In this document: in pieces, positions 1 to 7,899 of the stretch | How the letters are laid out: each line of letters opens with the position of its first letter | How positions within the stretch are numbered: position 1 is the stretch's first letter | Program-made: the position numbers and the translations under genes | Assembly: GCA_902773415.1 (NCBI GenBank) | Contig: CACYEE010000108.1 | Location: 1 to 17,156 of the forward strand | DNA from: an uncultured Actinomyces sp. | GTDB taxonomy: Bacteria; Actinomycetota; Actinomycetes; Actinomycetales; Actinomycetaceae | Length of the DNA: 17,156 nt | Direction of reading: 5' to 3' | The notes under the pieces: model-generated | The model's input: only the letters and a program-made list of their open reading frames with translations | What the model was told of the DNA's origin: nothing | Database searches by the model: none

Positions 1-1
1 A

Positions 2-2101
2 TCAAGGCATCCGCTGCATCGTGCCGGAGTTCAGCGTCACCTCGCGGTTGTACAGATCCTCGCGCAGTTCGAGGGACTGCTCCCGGGAGATGATTCCGGA
101 AGCGAAGAGGCCGTCGATCGCCTCGCGTTCGGCCCGCAGCGCCGCCGATTCGACCTCGTACTGGCGGGCCTTGAGCATGCGCATGTCCGGCGCCTTGAAT
201 ACGCGCATCCGTTCGATGGAGGTGTCCGAACCGATCTCCTTGAAAAGCTCGAGGGTGGCGTGGCGTTCGGCGAGAAGCGTCCTGGCCGCCACGGCCCGCT
301 CCACGTCGGCCCCCTCGGCGATCTTCGACAGATAGGCGGAAGTCTCGCGCCACATCTTCGACCTGAGTTCCTGAAGCCTCTCTTCCGAATAGAGGTCGCC
401 GATTTCGTGGGGCAAGGCGCGCCGCCGGGCAAAACGGAAAGCTGTCAGCAGCGCGTTCTTCGGGGTGCGGTACTTCTTCGAGGGAAGCAGGGAATCGGGC
501 GAGTGGGCATCGACGCGACGGCGAAGGCCGCGGCCGTAGGAATAGCGCAGCTCGTTGCGGCACTGGCGGGCCGTGCCGGGATCGACCTCTCCCTTGGCGA
601 CGAGGTCGGCAAGATAGCGACGCTGGTGTTCGAGCATTTCGCGGCGCAGGGCGCGAATCGAACGGTCCTCGCGGTCGAGGTCCGCCATTGCGGCATCGAG
701 CTCGGCGAGCCGGGTCTCGTAGTCGCGGGTGATGACGGCGGTGGCAAGGTCGCCGTTGTCGCGACGCATTGCCGAAAGCCTGTCGACGACGTGCCGGTAG
801 ACGAGGGCCCGGGCCGCAGCCATCTCGCCATCTTCCTCGTCGGCGCTTTCCGCAATGAGGGGGATGGCGAAATTCGCCAGCAGGAGGGTAATGACGATGA
901 CGCCCGAGGCGATGAAGATCAGGTCGGCCCGATGCGGGAAAGGATCGTTTGCGGCGGTCAGGTAGGGCAAGGTGAAGATGATCGAGAGGGTGACGGCGCC
1001 TTTGGGGCCGGCCAGCGTGGTCACGGCCGCGTCGCGCAGCCCGTATTTCCACGGCTGGACCGCCTGGCCGTCGCGGCGCAGCGCCGCACGATGGACCGCC
1101 TCCATGCCAAGCACCCACGCAAAACGAACGAGAATCACGACGGCGGTGACGGCGAAGACCAGCAGGGAAAGGCCGGCGACGGATTCCATTCCCTGCCATT
1201 TCGGCATGATGATTGCAGGAAGCTGAATGCCGAGCATGACGAAGACAAGGCCGTTGAGCACGAAGGAGAAGGTCTCCCACACGCCGTCGGCCACGGCGAG
1301 GGAGGACGGATCGATGGCGGGGCCGCGTTCGGGCAGCCATGTCAGGGCAAGGCCGGCGGCGACGACGGCAATGATTCCCGAAACGTGGAAGGCTTCGCCG
1401 AGCAGGAAGGCGGCGAAGGGAACCATGACGTCGAAGACGACGTGGAAGGTCGTCGAATCCAGGCCGATCTTGCGCACGAAAGCCATGACGGCGCGGACGG
1501 CGAGGGCGAACAGGAAACCGGCGAGGAGGCCGCCGAAGAAGGTTCTGGCGAAGGAGGTTCCGGCGTCGGCAAGCGAGAAGGACCCGGTGACGACGGCGGC
1601 TACGGCGAACTGGAAGGTGACGATGCCCGAGGCGTCGTTGATGAGCGCCTCGCCGGACAGCAGCGCCTTTTGCCGCGCGGTGAGCTTGAGCGTGGAGGCG
1701 AGGGAGGTCACGGCGACGGCGTCGGTCGGGCCAAGGGCGGCGCCAAGGGCGAGGGCGGCGGCGAGAGGTATCGACGGCTCGATGGCGCGAACTGCGAAGC
1801 CGACCGCGAACATTGCGACGACGACGAGGGCGATTGCGAGGGAGAGCACGCCGGACATGTGGGAGAGCAGGTGCTTTTTCGACACGCGCTTCGATTCGTC
1901 GAACAGGAGGGGCGCGATGAAAAGGACGAGAAAGAGTTCGGAAGGAATCGTAGCGTCGATGTCGGCGGGAACGGCGACGGCGAGAATCGCTCCCATCGCC
2001 ATCTGGACCAGCGGCAGGGAAACCCTCGTCAGCAGCTGGTCGAAAACGGAGGAGACGAGCACCGTCGCGATGAGGACGAGGCCGACTTCAAAAATCTCCA
2101 C
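2..2101 (-). CDS. Na+/H+ antiporter, CPA1 family
   Basis: Predicted membrane exchanger that expels Na+ (or K+) in return for protons. The 699-residue product starts with hydrophobic helices and has about 12 membrane segments up to roughly residue 430, then a charged, helical cytoplasmic tail of about 270 residues. CPA1 signatures are visible: GPTDAVAV at 124-131 and GEALINDASG at 150-159, which carry the acidic and Asn-Asp ion-site residues known for the NhaP-type family. I chose the GTG start at 2101 because AAAGGA lies just upstream on the minus strand and the product then begins at the first membrane helix; the frame stays open upstream to 2398 but that part is not membrane-like. The TGA stop is at 2-4, so the gene is complete. 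It diverges from the dha operon. Ion specificity cannot be read from sequence. Confidence 0.9.
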   Translation of the reverse strand: MEIFEVGLVLIATVLVSSVFDQLLTRVSLPLVQMAMGAILAVAVPADIDATIPSELFLVLFIAPLLFDESKRVSKKHLLSHMSGVLSLAIALVVVAMFAVGFAVRAIEPSIPLAAALALGAALGPTDAVAVTSLASTLKLTARQKALLSGEALINDASGIVTFQFAVAAVVTGSFSLADAGTSFARTFFGGLLAGFLFALAVRAVMAFVRKIGLDSTTFHVVFDVMVPFAAFLLGEAFHVSGIIAVVAAGLALTWLPERGPAIDPSSLAVADGVWETFSFVLNGLVFVMLGIQLPAIIMPKWQGMESVAGLSLLVFAVTAVVILVRFAWVLGMEAVHRAALRRDGQAVQPWKYGLRDAAVTTLAGPKGAVTLSIIFTLPYLTAANDPFPHRADLIFIASGVIVITLLLANFAIPLIAESADEEDGEMAAARALVYRHVVDRLSAMRRDNGDLATAVITRDYETRLAELDAAMADLDREDRSIRALRREMLEHQRRYLADLVAKGEVDPGTARQCRNELRYSYGRGLRRRVDAHSPDSLLPSKKYRTPKNALLTAFRFARRRALPHEIGDLYSEERLQELRSKMWRETSAYLSKIAEGADVERAVAARTLLAERHATLELFKEIGSDTSIERMRVFKAPDMRMLKARQYEVESAALRAEREAIDGLFASGIISREQSLELREDLYNREVTLNSGTMQRMP

Positions 2102-2199
2102 AAAAGCATTCCTTTCTGCCGGAGCGCTCCCGGCGCGCGTTGGGCAGGCCGCCGCGTCGTTTTCCTGCAAGGCCTGCTTTCGCAACGCCCTGCGCAGCG

Positions 2200-2228
2200 G
2201 CTGTATTCCGACGATCCGGCCAGCGCAA
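2200..2228 (-). promoter_or_regulatory. Putative promoter of the antiporter gene
   Basis: On the minus strand, TTGCGC (2228-2223) is followed after 17 bp by TACAGC (2205-2200). This would give a leader of about 90 nt before the GTG start at 2101. Both hexamers are only partial matches to the sigma-70/SigA consensus. Confidence 0.3.
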
Positions 2229-2360
2229 TCCTCCGCGTTCGCGCACGCGCCGGCCCGTCGCAGCCGAAACGAACCGGAGCGGGGCCAGCGCAAGGCATCG
2301 GCGCCAGCCGCCGCCGCGCGGACATGGGACCATTTGCGCCGCGAACCGGAATGTGACATA

Positions 2361-2366
2361 TATAAT
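2361..2366 (+). promoter_or_regulatory. -10 element of the dha operon promoter
   Basis: A perfect TATAAT stands in an AT-rich pocket (2357-2368) of otherwise very GC-rich DNA, about 80 nt before the dhaL ATG. No good -35 is at 17 bp; TTTGCG/TTGCGC around 2333-2339 is 21-22 bp away, so the promoter may depend on an activator or need only the -10. The leader contains a small hairpin, CCGGGC (2404-2409) with GCCCGG (2416-2421). Confidence 0.5.
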
Positions 2367-2446
2367 ATCCAGTGCGTCGGGACGGAGACCCCGCGCACGC
2401 ATCCCGGGCAACGACGCCCGGACAGACCCTCAAGGGAGGCTCCTCA

Positions 2447-3067
2447 ATGGCATCACAGGTCTACGAATGCATCGAAGCCGTCGCACAGGCGATTATCGGC
2501 AACAAGGATTTCCTGACCGAACTCGACCGCGAAATCGGCGACGCCGACCACGGAATCAACATGGCGAGAGGCTTCAAGGAAGTCCTCGTCCAGCTTCCCG
2601 ACAACGAGGAGGACATCGGAAAGGCTCTCAAGAAGGTCGCAATGGTTCTCATCTCGAAGGTCGGAGGCGCTTCCGGCCCGCTCTACGGAACAGCCTTCAT
2701 GAAGGGCGCGGTTCCCCTGGCAGGAAAGACGTCCCTCGCCCTCGCCGATGGCGTCGCCGCTCTCGAAGCCGCCATCGGCGGCATCAAGATGCGAGGCAAG
2801 GCCGAACGCGGCGACAAGACGATGCTTGACGCCCTCGTCCCCGCCTGCGAATCCCTGTCGGCATACGCCGCCGCGGGCAGGCCCGCCGCCGAGGCTCTCG
2901 ACGCCGCGTGCGCCGCCGCCGCCGAGGGAGTCGAATACACGAAGACGATTCCCGCGACGAAGGGCCGCGCCTCCTACCTTGGCGAACGCTCCATCGGCCA
3001 TCAAGACCCCGGCGCGACCTCCTCGACGATCATGCTCGAGGCTCTGCGCGACTACCTCGCGAAATAG
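2447..3067 (+). CDS. dhaL: Dihydroxyacetone kinase ADP-binding subunit DhaL
   Basis: DhaL holds a permanently bound ADP that is re-phosphorylated by DhaM and passes the phosphate to dihydroxyacetone held on DhaK, giving DHAP in the cytoplasm. The 206-residue product has the usual family length. The Mg-ADP aspartates are visible as D27, D32 and D34 in DREIGDADHG, matching D30/D35/D37 of the E. coli protein. GGASGPLYG (73-81) and the C-terminal HQDPGATSS segment (185-193) are also typical. The start is the ATG preceded by AAGGGAGG (2432-2439); an upstream in-frame ATG at 2372 would lack this site. It is the first gene of the operon, 9 bp before dhaM. Confidence 0.95.
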   Translation: MASQVYECIEAVAQAIIGNKDFLTELDREIGDADHGINMARGFKEVLVQLPDNEEDIGKALKKVAMVLISKVGGASGPLYGTAFMKGAVPLAGKTSLALADGVAALEAAIGGIKMRGKAERGDKTMLDALVPACESLSAYAAAGRPAAEALDAACAAAAEGVEYTKTIPATKGRASYLGERSIGHQDPGATSSTIMLEALRDYLAK

Positions 3068-3076
3068 GGGGCGGCC

Positions 3077-3466
3077 GTGGTTGCGCTCGTCATTGTCTCC
3101 CATTCGGCCACGGTTGCCGAAGGAATCGTCGAGCTGGCCGGGCAGGTTGCCGGCGCCAGCAGGCTCGTAGCCGCCGGAGGCATGGAGGACGGCTCGATCG
3201 GCACCGACGCCACGCTCGTCGTCAGCGCCGTCGAGGACGCCGACGACGGCACCGGCGTGTGCATTCTGGCCGACCTCGGCTCGGGCGTCATGAGCGCCGA
3301 AACCGCCATCGAACTCCTCGAGGATTCGCCCCATGAGGTACGCCTTGCCGACGCCCCGATTCTCGAAGGCGCCATCGCCGCCGCCGTCGCGGCTTCCACC
3401 GGGGCGGGACTCGACGCCGTCGTCAAGGCCGCAGAGCAGGTGCGCGGCATGCGCAAGCTGCGGTGA
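3077..3466 (+). CDS. dhaM: Dihydroxyacetone kinase phosphotransfer subunit DhaM (EIIA-Man-like)
   Basis: DhaM accepts phosphate from the PTS protein HPr and rephosphorylates the ADP bound to DhaL. The 129-residue product is a single EIIA-mannose-like domain. The phosphorylated histidine is H9 in IVSHS near the N-terminus, and LADLGSG in the middle is characteristic. The E. coli protein carries additional HPr and EI-like domains that are absent here, so the cell must supply general EI and HPr. The start is GTG at 3077, close behind the dhaL stop, with a G-rich stretch upstream. It sits between dhaL and dhaK, which fixes its role. Confidence 0.93.
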   Translation: MVALVIVSHSATVAEGIVELAGQVAGASRLVAAGGMEDGSIGTDATLVVSAVEDADDGTGVCILADLGSGVMSAETAIELLEDSPHEVRLADAPILEGAIAAAVAASTGAGLDAVVKAAEQVRGMRKLR

Positions 3467-3544
3467 TGCCCGCCAAAAGGCCCCGTTGCGTGGTACCGGG
3501 AGGAGCCGCGCACCGCAATGACCGACAATCTCAAAGGAGAAAAC

Positions 3545-4534
3545 ATGAAGAAACTGATCAACGACGTGGACAGCTATGTCGACGAGATGCTCAAGGGCAT
3601 GGCTGCCGCCTGCCCCGAGGTCGTGCGCGTAGAGGGCACCGACGTGCTCGTGCGTGCCGAAAAGGGCGACAAGGTTGCCCTCGTCTCCGGCGGAGGATCC
3701 GGCCACGAGCCCGCCCACGGCGGCTTCGTCGGAAAGGGAATGCTTGACGGCGCCGTCGCCGGCGCCGTGTTCACCTCCCCCACTCCGGACCAGGTCTACG
3801 AGGCCATCAAGGCTGCCGATGCGGGCAAGGGCGTGCTGCTCGTCATCAAGAACTACACGGGGGACGTGCTCAACTTCGAGATGGCCGCGGACATGGCCGC
3901 CGACGAAGGCATCGAGGTTGCGCAGGTCGTCGTCGCCGATGACGTCGCGGTGGAGAACTCGACGTGGACGACGGGCCGGCGCGGCATTGCGGGCACGATT
4001 TTCGTCCACAAGATCGCCGGTGCCGCGGCCGAGGCGGGCAAGAGCCTCGGGGAAGTCAAGGCCGTCGCCGAGAAGGTCATCGAGAACGTCCGTTCGATGG
4101 GCATGGCCGTTTCCGCCTGCACGGTTCCCGCCGCAGGCAAGCCGTCCTTCGACCTGACGGACTCCGAAATCGAAATCGGCATCGGCATTCATGGCGAGCC
4201 GGGAACCCACCGCGAGGACATCGGCACGGTGAACGAGATTTCCGACAAGCTTCTCGAGAAGATCCTTGCCGAGGGAATCTACGGAGAGGGCGACGAAATC
4301 GCGGTGATGGTCAACGGCATGGGCGGCACTCCGCTGTCCGAACTGTACATCGCCAACCTGCATATCCAGGAGGTTCTGGACGCCAAGGGGCTGAAGGTCG
4401 CGAAGACGATTGTCGGAAACTACATGACGTCGCTGGACATGGAGGGCTACTCGATTACGCTTCTCAAGCTCGACGAGGAGCTGAAGAGCTATCTGGAAGC
4501 CCCGGCCGCCACGCCCGCCTTCACGCAGGCCTGA
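3545..4534 (+). CDS. dhaK: Dihydroxyacetone kinase substrate-binding subunit DhaK
   Basis: DhaK binds dihydroxyacetone covalently through a histidine and presents it to DhaL for phosphorylation. The 329-residue product has the expected length. SGGGSGHEPAHGG (48-60) holds the conserved substrate-pocket histidines, NYTGD ends at D107 (E. coli D109), and GIGIHGEPG places the hemiaminal histidine at H216 (E. coli H218). The start is the ATG with AAAGGAGA (3533-3540) just upstream; an in-frame ATG at 3518 lacks a site. It follows dhaM by 78 bp. The last dozen residues form an Ala/Pro-rich extension. dhaK is last in the operon, whereas dhaKLM is the usual order. Confidence 0.96.
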   Translation: MKKLINDVDSYVDEMLKGMAAACPEVVRVEGTDVLVRAEKGDKVALVSGGGSGHEPAHGGFVGKGMLDGAVAGAVFTSPTPDQVYEAIKAADAGKGVLLVIKNYTGDVLNFEMAADMAADEGIEVAQVVVADDVAVENSTWTTGRRGIAGTIFVHKIAGAAAEAGKSLGEVKAVAEKVIENVRSMGMAVSACTVPAAGKPSFDLTDSEIEIGIGIHGEPGTHREDIGTVNEISDKLLEKILAEGIYGEGDEIAVMVNGMGGTPLSELYIANLHIQEVLDAKGLKVAKTIVGNYMTSLDMEGYSITLLKLDEELKSYLEAPAATPAFTQA

Positions 4535-4658
4535 CGGCACCGCGCCCGAAGACGATTCCGATGCGCAGCGAACCGCCGTCGCTTTCCCCTGCGGCAGGTT
4601 CCGGTTCGCTTGCCGGGAGATGTCCCGTCAGGGCATGCCCGCCACCGGGTGCCGCAAC

Positions 4659-4703
4659 GGGAAGCCGTGGCCGGCAGACTGGGTCTGCCGGCCACGGCTT
4701 CCC
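4659..4703 (+). terminator. Perfect 21-bp hairpin downstream of dhaK
   Basis: Bases 4659-4679 are exactly complementary to 4683-4703, leaving a 3-nt loop (TGG). There is no T-run after the stem. A second hairpin follows at once: GGTCC-T-GCGCG (4710-4720) with CGCGC-GGACC (4729-4738), one bulged base. Together they probably end dha transcription or shield the 3' end of the mRNA. The element begins 124 nt after the dhaK stop. Confidence 0.6.
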
Positions 4704-4738
4704 CGCTCCGGTCCTGCGCGGGCAGGCTCGCGCGGACC

Positions 4739-5021
4739 TTCCGCCTGCCGCCGTTCCCGATGCGACGCCAGTCCGTCCCCTTTGCGACACTCGGCCCTCG
4801 CGCCTGCGCAAGCAATCGGGGCAGGGCTCCGAACAGCATCCCGATTTCCGCCTCGCCCAGCATCAGGCCCCCTTCCGAGGCGGCCCCGGGGCTCGCCACG
4901 AGCCGCGCGCCCCGTATCCGCGCCCGCCGCGGCCATGTCGCCCCTCCCGCCTTTTCCGGCACGCGCCATGCCTTTCGCCAGGCTTCCGCAAGTCCGAACA
5001 ACGTCTACCGAAAGCGCAGAC
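4739..5021. other. Intergenic region before the permease, no gene seen
   Basis: About 280 bp of GC-rich DNA between the dha terminator hairpins and the permease ATG. Both strands stay open in several frames, but the translations are Arg/Pro/Ala-rich and show no domain or ribosome-binding site. The permease promoter must lie here or at the hairpins; I could not pick a convincing -35/-10 pair. Confidence 0.4.
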
Positions 5022-6458
5022 ATGAGCACCACCCCCGGCGTGGCCGCCTCGAACCCGGCCACGCCCGACACCGGCAAGAAGGGCTTTCGCACCCGGCACC
5101 TGACCCTCATGGGGCTCGGCTCGGCCATCGGTGCCGGCCTGTTTCTCGGCTCGGGCTCGATCATCCAGGCGGCAGGCCCCGCCTCCATGATTTCCTATGC
5201 GATTGCCGGCCTCGTCGTGCTCCTCGTCATGAGGGCGCTTGCCGAAATGGTGGCCTCGCGCCCCGCCCTCGGCTCCTTCTCGACCTACGCCACCCAGGCA
5301 TTCGGCCCGAACGCGGGCTTCACCCTCGGCTGGCTCTACTGGCTCATGCTCATGCTTGTCATCGTCGCCGAAGTCTCCGGTGCCGCAGCGATGCTCAATG
5401 CGCTCCCGGAAATGGTGACGTGGTTCCCGAGGCTCCCGCAATGGGCGTGGGCGCTTGTCTTCGTCCTCGCCTTCGGCGCGGTGAACCTCTGGGGCGTGCG
5501 CAACTTCGGCGAATTCGAGTTCTGGCTCTCCGGCATCAAGGTCGCCACCATCGTGCTGTTCCTCGTCCTCGGCGTTTTTATGCTCCTCGGGATTCTCGGC
5601 GACGCCACCGCCTCGGTGGCGAACATCGGCGCGCACGGCGGCTTCGCCCCTACCGGCATCTCAGGAATCGCGGCAGGCCTGCTCGCCGTCATGTTCTCCT
5701 TCGGAGGCATCGAAATCATCGCGATTGCCGCCGCGGAAGCCGACGACCCTCGTGCCGCCATCAAGGCCGCGACCCGCTCGATCGCCTACCGTATCCTCGT
5801 CTTCTACATCGGTTCGATGTTCATCATCGTCTCCGCGATTCCCTGGAACGAGATCGACCCCGAGAAGAGCCCCTTCGTCGAGGTCATGAAGATCGCGAAC
5901 GTCCCCGGCGTCGCCACGTTCATCCAGCTCGTCGCCATCGCCGCGCTGCTGTCCTCCTTCAACGCCCAGATCTACGGAACCTCCCGCATGGCATATTCGC
6001 TGTCGATGCGTGGCGAAGGCTTCGAGTTCCTGACGAAGACGACGAAGAAGGACGTTCCGGTCAACTCCGTCATCCTCACCCTCGGCCTCTCCTTGGGCGC
6101 CGTGTTCCTCAACTGGTGGGTGCCCGGCGCGATTTTCACGATCGCGCTCAAGTACGTCGGCTCGGCTCTCATCGTGGTCTGGGTCTTCATCCTGCTCTCG
6201 CACATGAAGCTGCACCCCGAGTTCGTCAAGGAAGGCTCGCTCGCCTACGAGATGGGCGGCTACCCGTGGCTTCCGGCGCTGTCCCTGCTTGGCCTTCTCG
6301 CCTTCGCAGGCCTCATGCTTTCAAATGCGAATTCGCGCGCAGAGCTCGTCGGCACCCTCGTTGCGACCGCGATCATCTGGGCGCTTGCGATTGCCCATCA
6401 GGCCTCGATGCGTGCGCGCGGGGGCATGCCAGGCATCCAGCCGGCCTCGTCCCGCTGA
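5022..6458 (+). CDS. Amino acid permease, APC superfamily (AAT-like)
   Basis: A proton-coupled amino acid importer of the inner membrane. The 478-residue product has about 12 hydrophobic segments. After a 20-residue hydrophilic start, the conserved first-helix signature GSAIGAGLFLGSG (33-45) and AGPA (51-54) are visible, and FGGIEIIAIAAAEADDP marks the conserved helix-6 region of the AAT group (CycA, GabP, ProY relatives). The ATG at 5022 is chosen because the family homology begins shortly after it; the frame is open back to 4620 but runs through the dha terminator hairpin and is unlike protein. The ribosome-binding site is weak. Substrate cannot be assigned from sequence. It is probably transcribed alone and faces the deformylase gene. 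Confidence 0.92.
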   Translation: MSTTPGVAASNPATPDTGKKGFRTRHLTLMGLGSAIGAGLFLGSGSIIQAAGPASMISYAIAGLVVLLVMRALAEMVASRPALGSFSTYATQAFGPNAGFTLGWLYWLMLMLVIVAEVSGAAAMLNALPEMVTWFPRLPQWAWALVFVLAFGAVNLWGVRNFGEFEFWLSGIKVATIVLFLVLGVFMLLGILGDATASVANIGAHGGFAPTGISGIAAGLLAVMFSFGGIEIIAIAAAEADDPRAAIKAATRSIAYRILVFYIGSMFIIVSAIPWNEIDPEKSPFVEVMKIANVPGVATFIQLVAIAALLSSFNAQIYGTSRMAYSLSMRGEGFEFLTKTTKKDVPVNSVILTLGLSLGAVFLNWWVPGAIFTIALKYVGSALIVVWVFILLSHMKLHPEFVKEGSLAYEMGGYPWLPALSLLGLLAFAGLMLSNANSRAELVGTLVATAIIWALAIAHQASMRARGGMPGIQPASSR

Positions 6459-6516
6459 TTCCTTCCCGGCGGCTGGCGTCGCGGCAGCCACGCATTTCAG
6501 GTCCGCCCGATGCGGC

Positions 6517-7083
6517 TCAGGCGTCGATGTCGTCGACGCCGGGGGTCCAGCTCAGGCCAGGCACGCCCCAGCCTTCCGCGCGAATCTGCCTGCGCGCGGA
6601 CGCCCCGTACTTTCCTTCGAGGCGGTTCACGTAGAGGATTCCGTCGAGATGGTCGTATTCGTGCTGCCAGATTCGGGCAAGCCAGCCTTCGGCTTCCTTC
6701 TCGTAGTACTCGCCATGCTCGTCGTAGGCACGCAGGATGGCCCTGGCCGCGCGGCGGGTGGGATACCGGTAGCCGGGCACGGAGAGGCAGCCTTCGTCGT
6801 CGTCCTGCGGGGTGAGGGGTTCTAGCGGATACGGGCTTACGAACAGTTCGGGGTTGACGGCGACGCCCTTGTGTTCGACGCCGTTGTCGTCGTCCCACCC
6901 GTAGACGAAAAGGCGGGCGTCGACGCCGACCTGCGGAGCCGCAAGGCCGACGCCGGGAGCGGCGCGCATCGTCTCGAACATGTCGGCGACAAGCGCGCCG
7001 AGCGCGTCGTCGAAGGCTTCGACGGGCCTGTTGACGCGGTGAAGGACGCTTTCGCCCCAGACGGCAATCGGAAGAATGCTCAT
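6517..7083 (-). CDS. def: Peptide deformylase
   Basis: Removes the formyl group from the N-terminal methionine of new proteins, using a metal ion. The 188-residue product shows all three family motifs: GVGLAAPQVG (44-53), EGCLS (97-101, metal-ligand C99) and QHEYDHLDG (140-148, ligands H141 and H145, catalytic E142). Two in-frame ATGs lie 9 nt apart, at 7092 and 7083. I prefer 7083 because TACAAT on the minus strand (7096-7091) is a good -10 hexamer exactly 7 nt ahead of it and no Shine-Dalgarno sequence is present, which suggests a leaderless mRNA beginning at this ATG. The frame is open further upstream without family similarity. It converges with the permease gene, 58 bp apart. Confidence 0.95.
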   Translation of the reverse strand: MSILPIAVWGESVLHRVNRPVEAFDDALGALVADMFETMRAAPGVGLAAPQVGVDARLFVYGWDDDNGVEHKGVAVNPELFVSPYPLEPLTPQDDDEGCLSVPGYRYPTRRAARAILRAYDEHGEYYEKEAEGWLARIWQHEYDHLDGILYVNRLEGKYGASARRQIRAEGWGVPGLSWTPGVDDIDA

Positions 7084-7526
7084 GCGGGCCATTGTAGTTT
7101 GCAGGCGGCGAGGCGCGCACCCGTCCGCGATTCGTCGCCTCTTGCGCAACGCAATCGGCGGACTCCGCTCCCCGTCAGGGCTGCGCATGGCCAGCATGGC
7201 CGCCTTCCATCGTCCCATCTCGCAGGGCAAGCCGGGGTTCCGCCTTCCTCCAGGGCGGACAGGGACGTCGCGAAGCTCGCCGACATCGTTCGGGCCTGCC
7301 CGATTGCCGCCAGCGTTCTCTTTCCGCCGCGGCATTGGAACGCCATCGCCGCCCGGACAAATCGGGGACGGAGGCAAAACCGTGCACACGGCCGGCAGCG
7401 ATCCCCGTCCCCGATTCGGGCGAAAACCCGGTTTCCGCCACCGTGTCCTGGCAGATCGTCCCGGTTCGGGGCCCGATGCGGCCACGACGACGCATATGCC
7501 GTCTGTTGCACGAAAACGGCACGGAA
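7084..7526. other. Non-coding stretch upstream of def
   Basis: About 440 bp between the def start and the tRNA-Gly terminator. It contains the putative def -10 (TACAAT, 7096-7091 minus strand). Frames on both strands are open by GC bias only; none shows a ribosome-binding site or a recognisable domain. I see nothing else supportable. Confidence 0.4.
7091..7096 (-). promoter_or_regulatory. -10 element of def, leaderless type
   Basis: TACAAT on the minus strand ends 7 nt before the ATG at 7083, so transcription would begin at or next to the A of the start codon. No recognisable -35 hexamer lies 16-18 bp upstream. Confidence 0.45.
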
Positions 7527-7562
7527 AAGCCCTTGGCCTGTGTTTATGCAGGCCAAGGGCTT
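7527..7562 (-). terminator. Terminator of tRNA-Gly
   Basis: A perfect 14-bp stem (7527-7540 with 7549-7562) closes an 8-nt loop. Read on the minus strand the stem ends in GGGCTTTTCC, giving a short U-run. It lies a few bases past the tRNA-Gly 3' end. Confidence 0.8.
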
Positions 7563-7568
7563 GTTTGG

Positions 7569-7642
7569 TGGAGCGGGTGACGGGAATCGAACCCGCGTGA
7601 CTAGCTTGGAAGGCTAGGGCTCTACCATTGAGCTACACCCGC
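7569..7642 (-). tRNA. tRNA-Gly (anticodon TCC)
   Basis: The cloverleaf is complete: acceptor GCGGGTG pairs with CACCCGC, the D arm has GCTC/GAGC, the anticodon stem CTAGC/GCTAG carries loop CTTCCAA with anticodon TCC, and the T arm has GCGGG/CCCGT around TTCGATT. Discriminator base T is followed by an encoded CCA (7571-7569). It reads GGA and probably GGG codons. Confidence 0.97.
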
Positions 7643-7652
7643 GTGCCCAACG

Positions 7653-7658
7653 AGGATA
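7653..7658 (-). promoter_or_regulatory. -10 element of tRNA-Gly
   Basis: TATCCT on the minus strand lies 10 nt before the first base of the mature tRNA, leaving a very short 5' leader. The -35 region is not clear. Confidence 0.35.
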
Positions 7659-7737
7659 GCAGGTTGCACCCTCATGGCGCACGTTCACGCCCCACCCAAA
7701 AGTGTGACCTTCGCGCACCTGGTGCGCTTGCCTCGCC

Positions 7738-7767
7738 TTGCGCGCCGCTTTCGCCTAGTATTGCTAT
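7738..7767 (+). promoter_or_regulatory. Putative promoter of tRNA-Pro
   Basis: TTGCGC (7738-7743) is followed after 18 bp by TGCTAT (7762-7767) in a local AT-rich pocket, about 48 nt before the tRNA. An overlapping TAGTAT (7756-7761) is an alternative -10. Confidence 0.4.
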
Positions 7768-7815
7768 CGTTCGTTCAAACGGCAACGGCACTCGCCCTCG
7801 CCGGGCCGAACATTC

Positions 7816-7889
7816 CGGGGCATGGCGCAGCTTGGTAGCGCACCCGCTTTGGGAGCGGGGGGTCGTGGGTTCAAATCCCGCTGCCCCGA
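7816..7889 (+). tRNA. tRNA-Pro (anticodon TGG)
   Basis: Acceptor CGGGGCA pairs with TGCCCCG; the anticodon stem CCCGC/GCGGG holds loop TTTGGGA with anticodon TGG; the T loop is TTCAAAT. The discriminator is A at 7889 and CCA is not encoded, so it must be added after transcription, unlike in the neighbouring tRNA-Gly. Confidence 0.97.
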
Positions 7890-7899
7890 CACTCGGATT

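Noticed and set aside
260..2356. 698-codon open frame on the + strand opposite the antiporter gene
   Set aside because: It is an antisense shadow: Gly/Asp/Glu/His-rich translation, no domain, and the minus-strand frame encodes a clear CPA1 protein.
2351..2370. CRP-like half site TGTGA before the dha promoter -10
   Set aside because: No matching second half (TCACA) at the right spacing; a 5-bp match is expected by chance.
2453..4540. 695-codon open frame on the - strand opposite the dha operon
   Set aside because: Antisense shadow caused by GC bias; all three dha genes on the + strand are unmistakable.
4489..5001. 170-codon minus-strand frame upstream of the permease
   Set aside because: It reads through both dha terminator hairpins, lacks a ribosome-binding site and most of it is Arg/Gly/Ala-rich.
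7816..7889. tRNA-Pro 3' end as an attachment site for an integrated element
   Set aside because: No integrase gene and no second copy of the tRNA 3' end were seen in the window.
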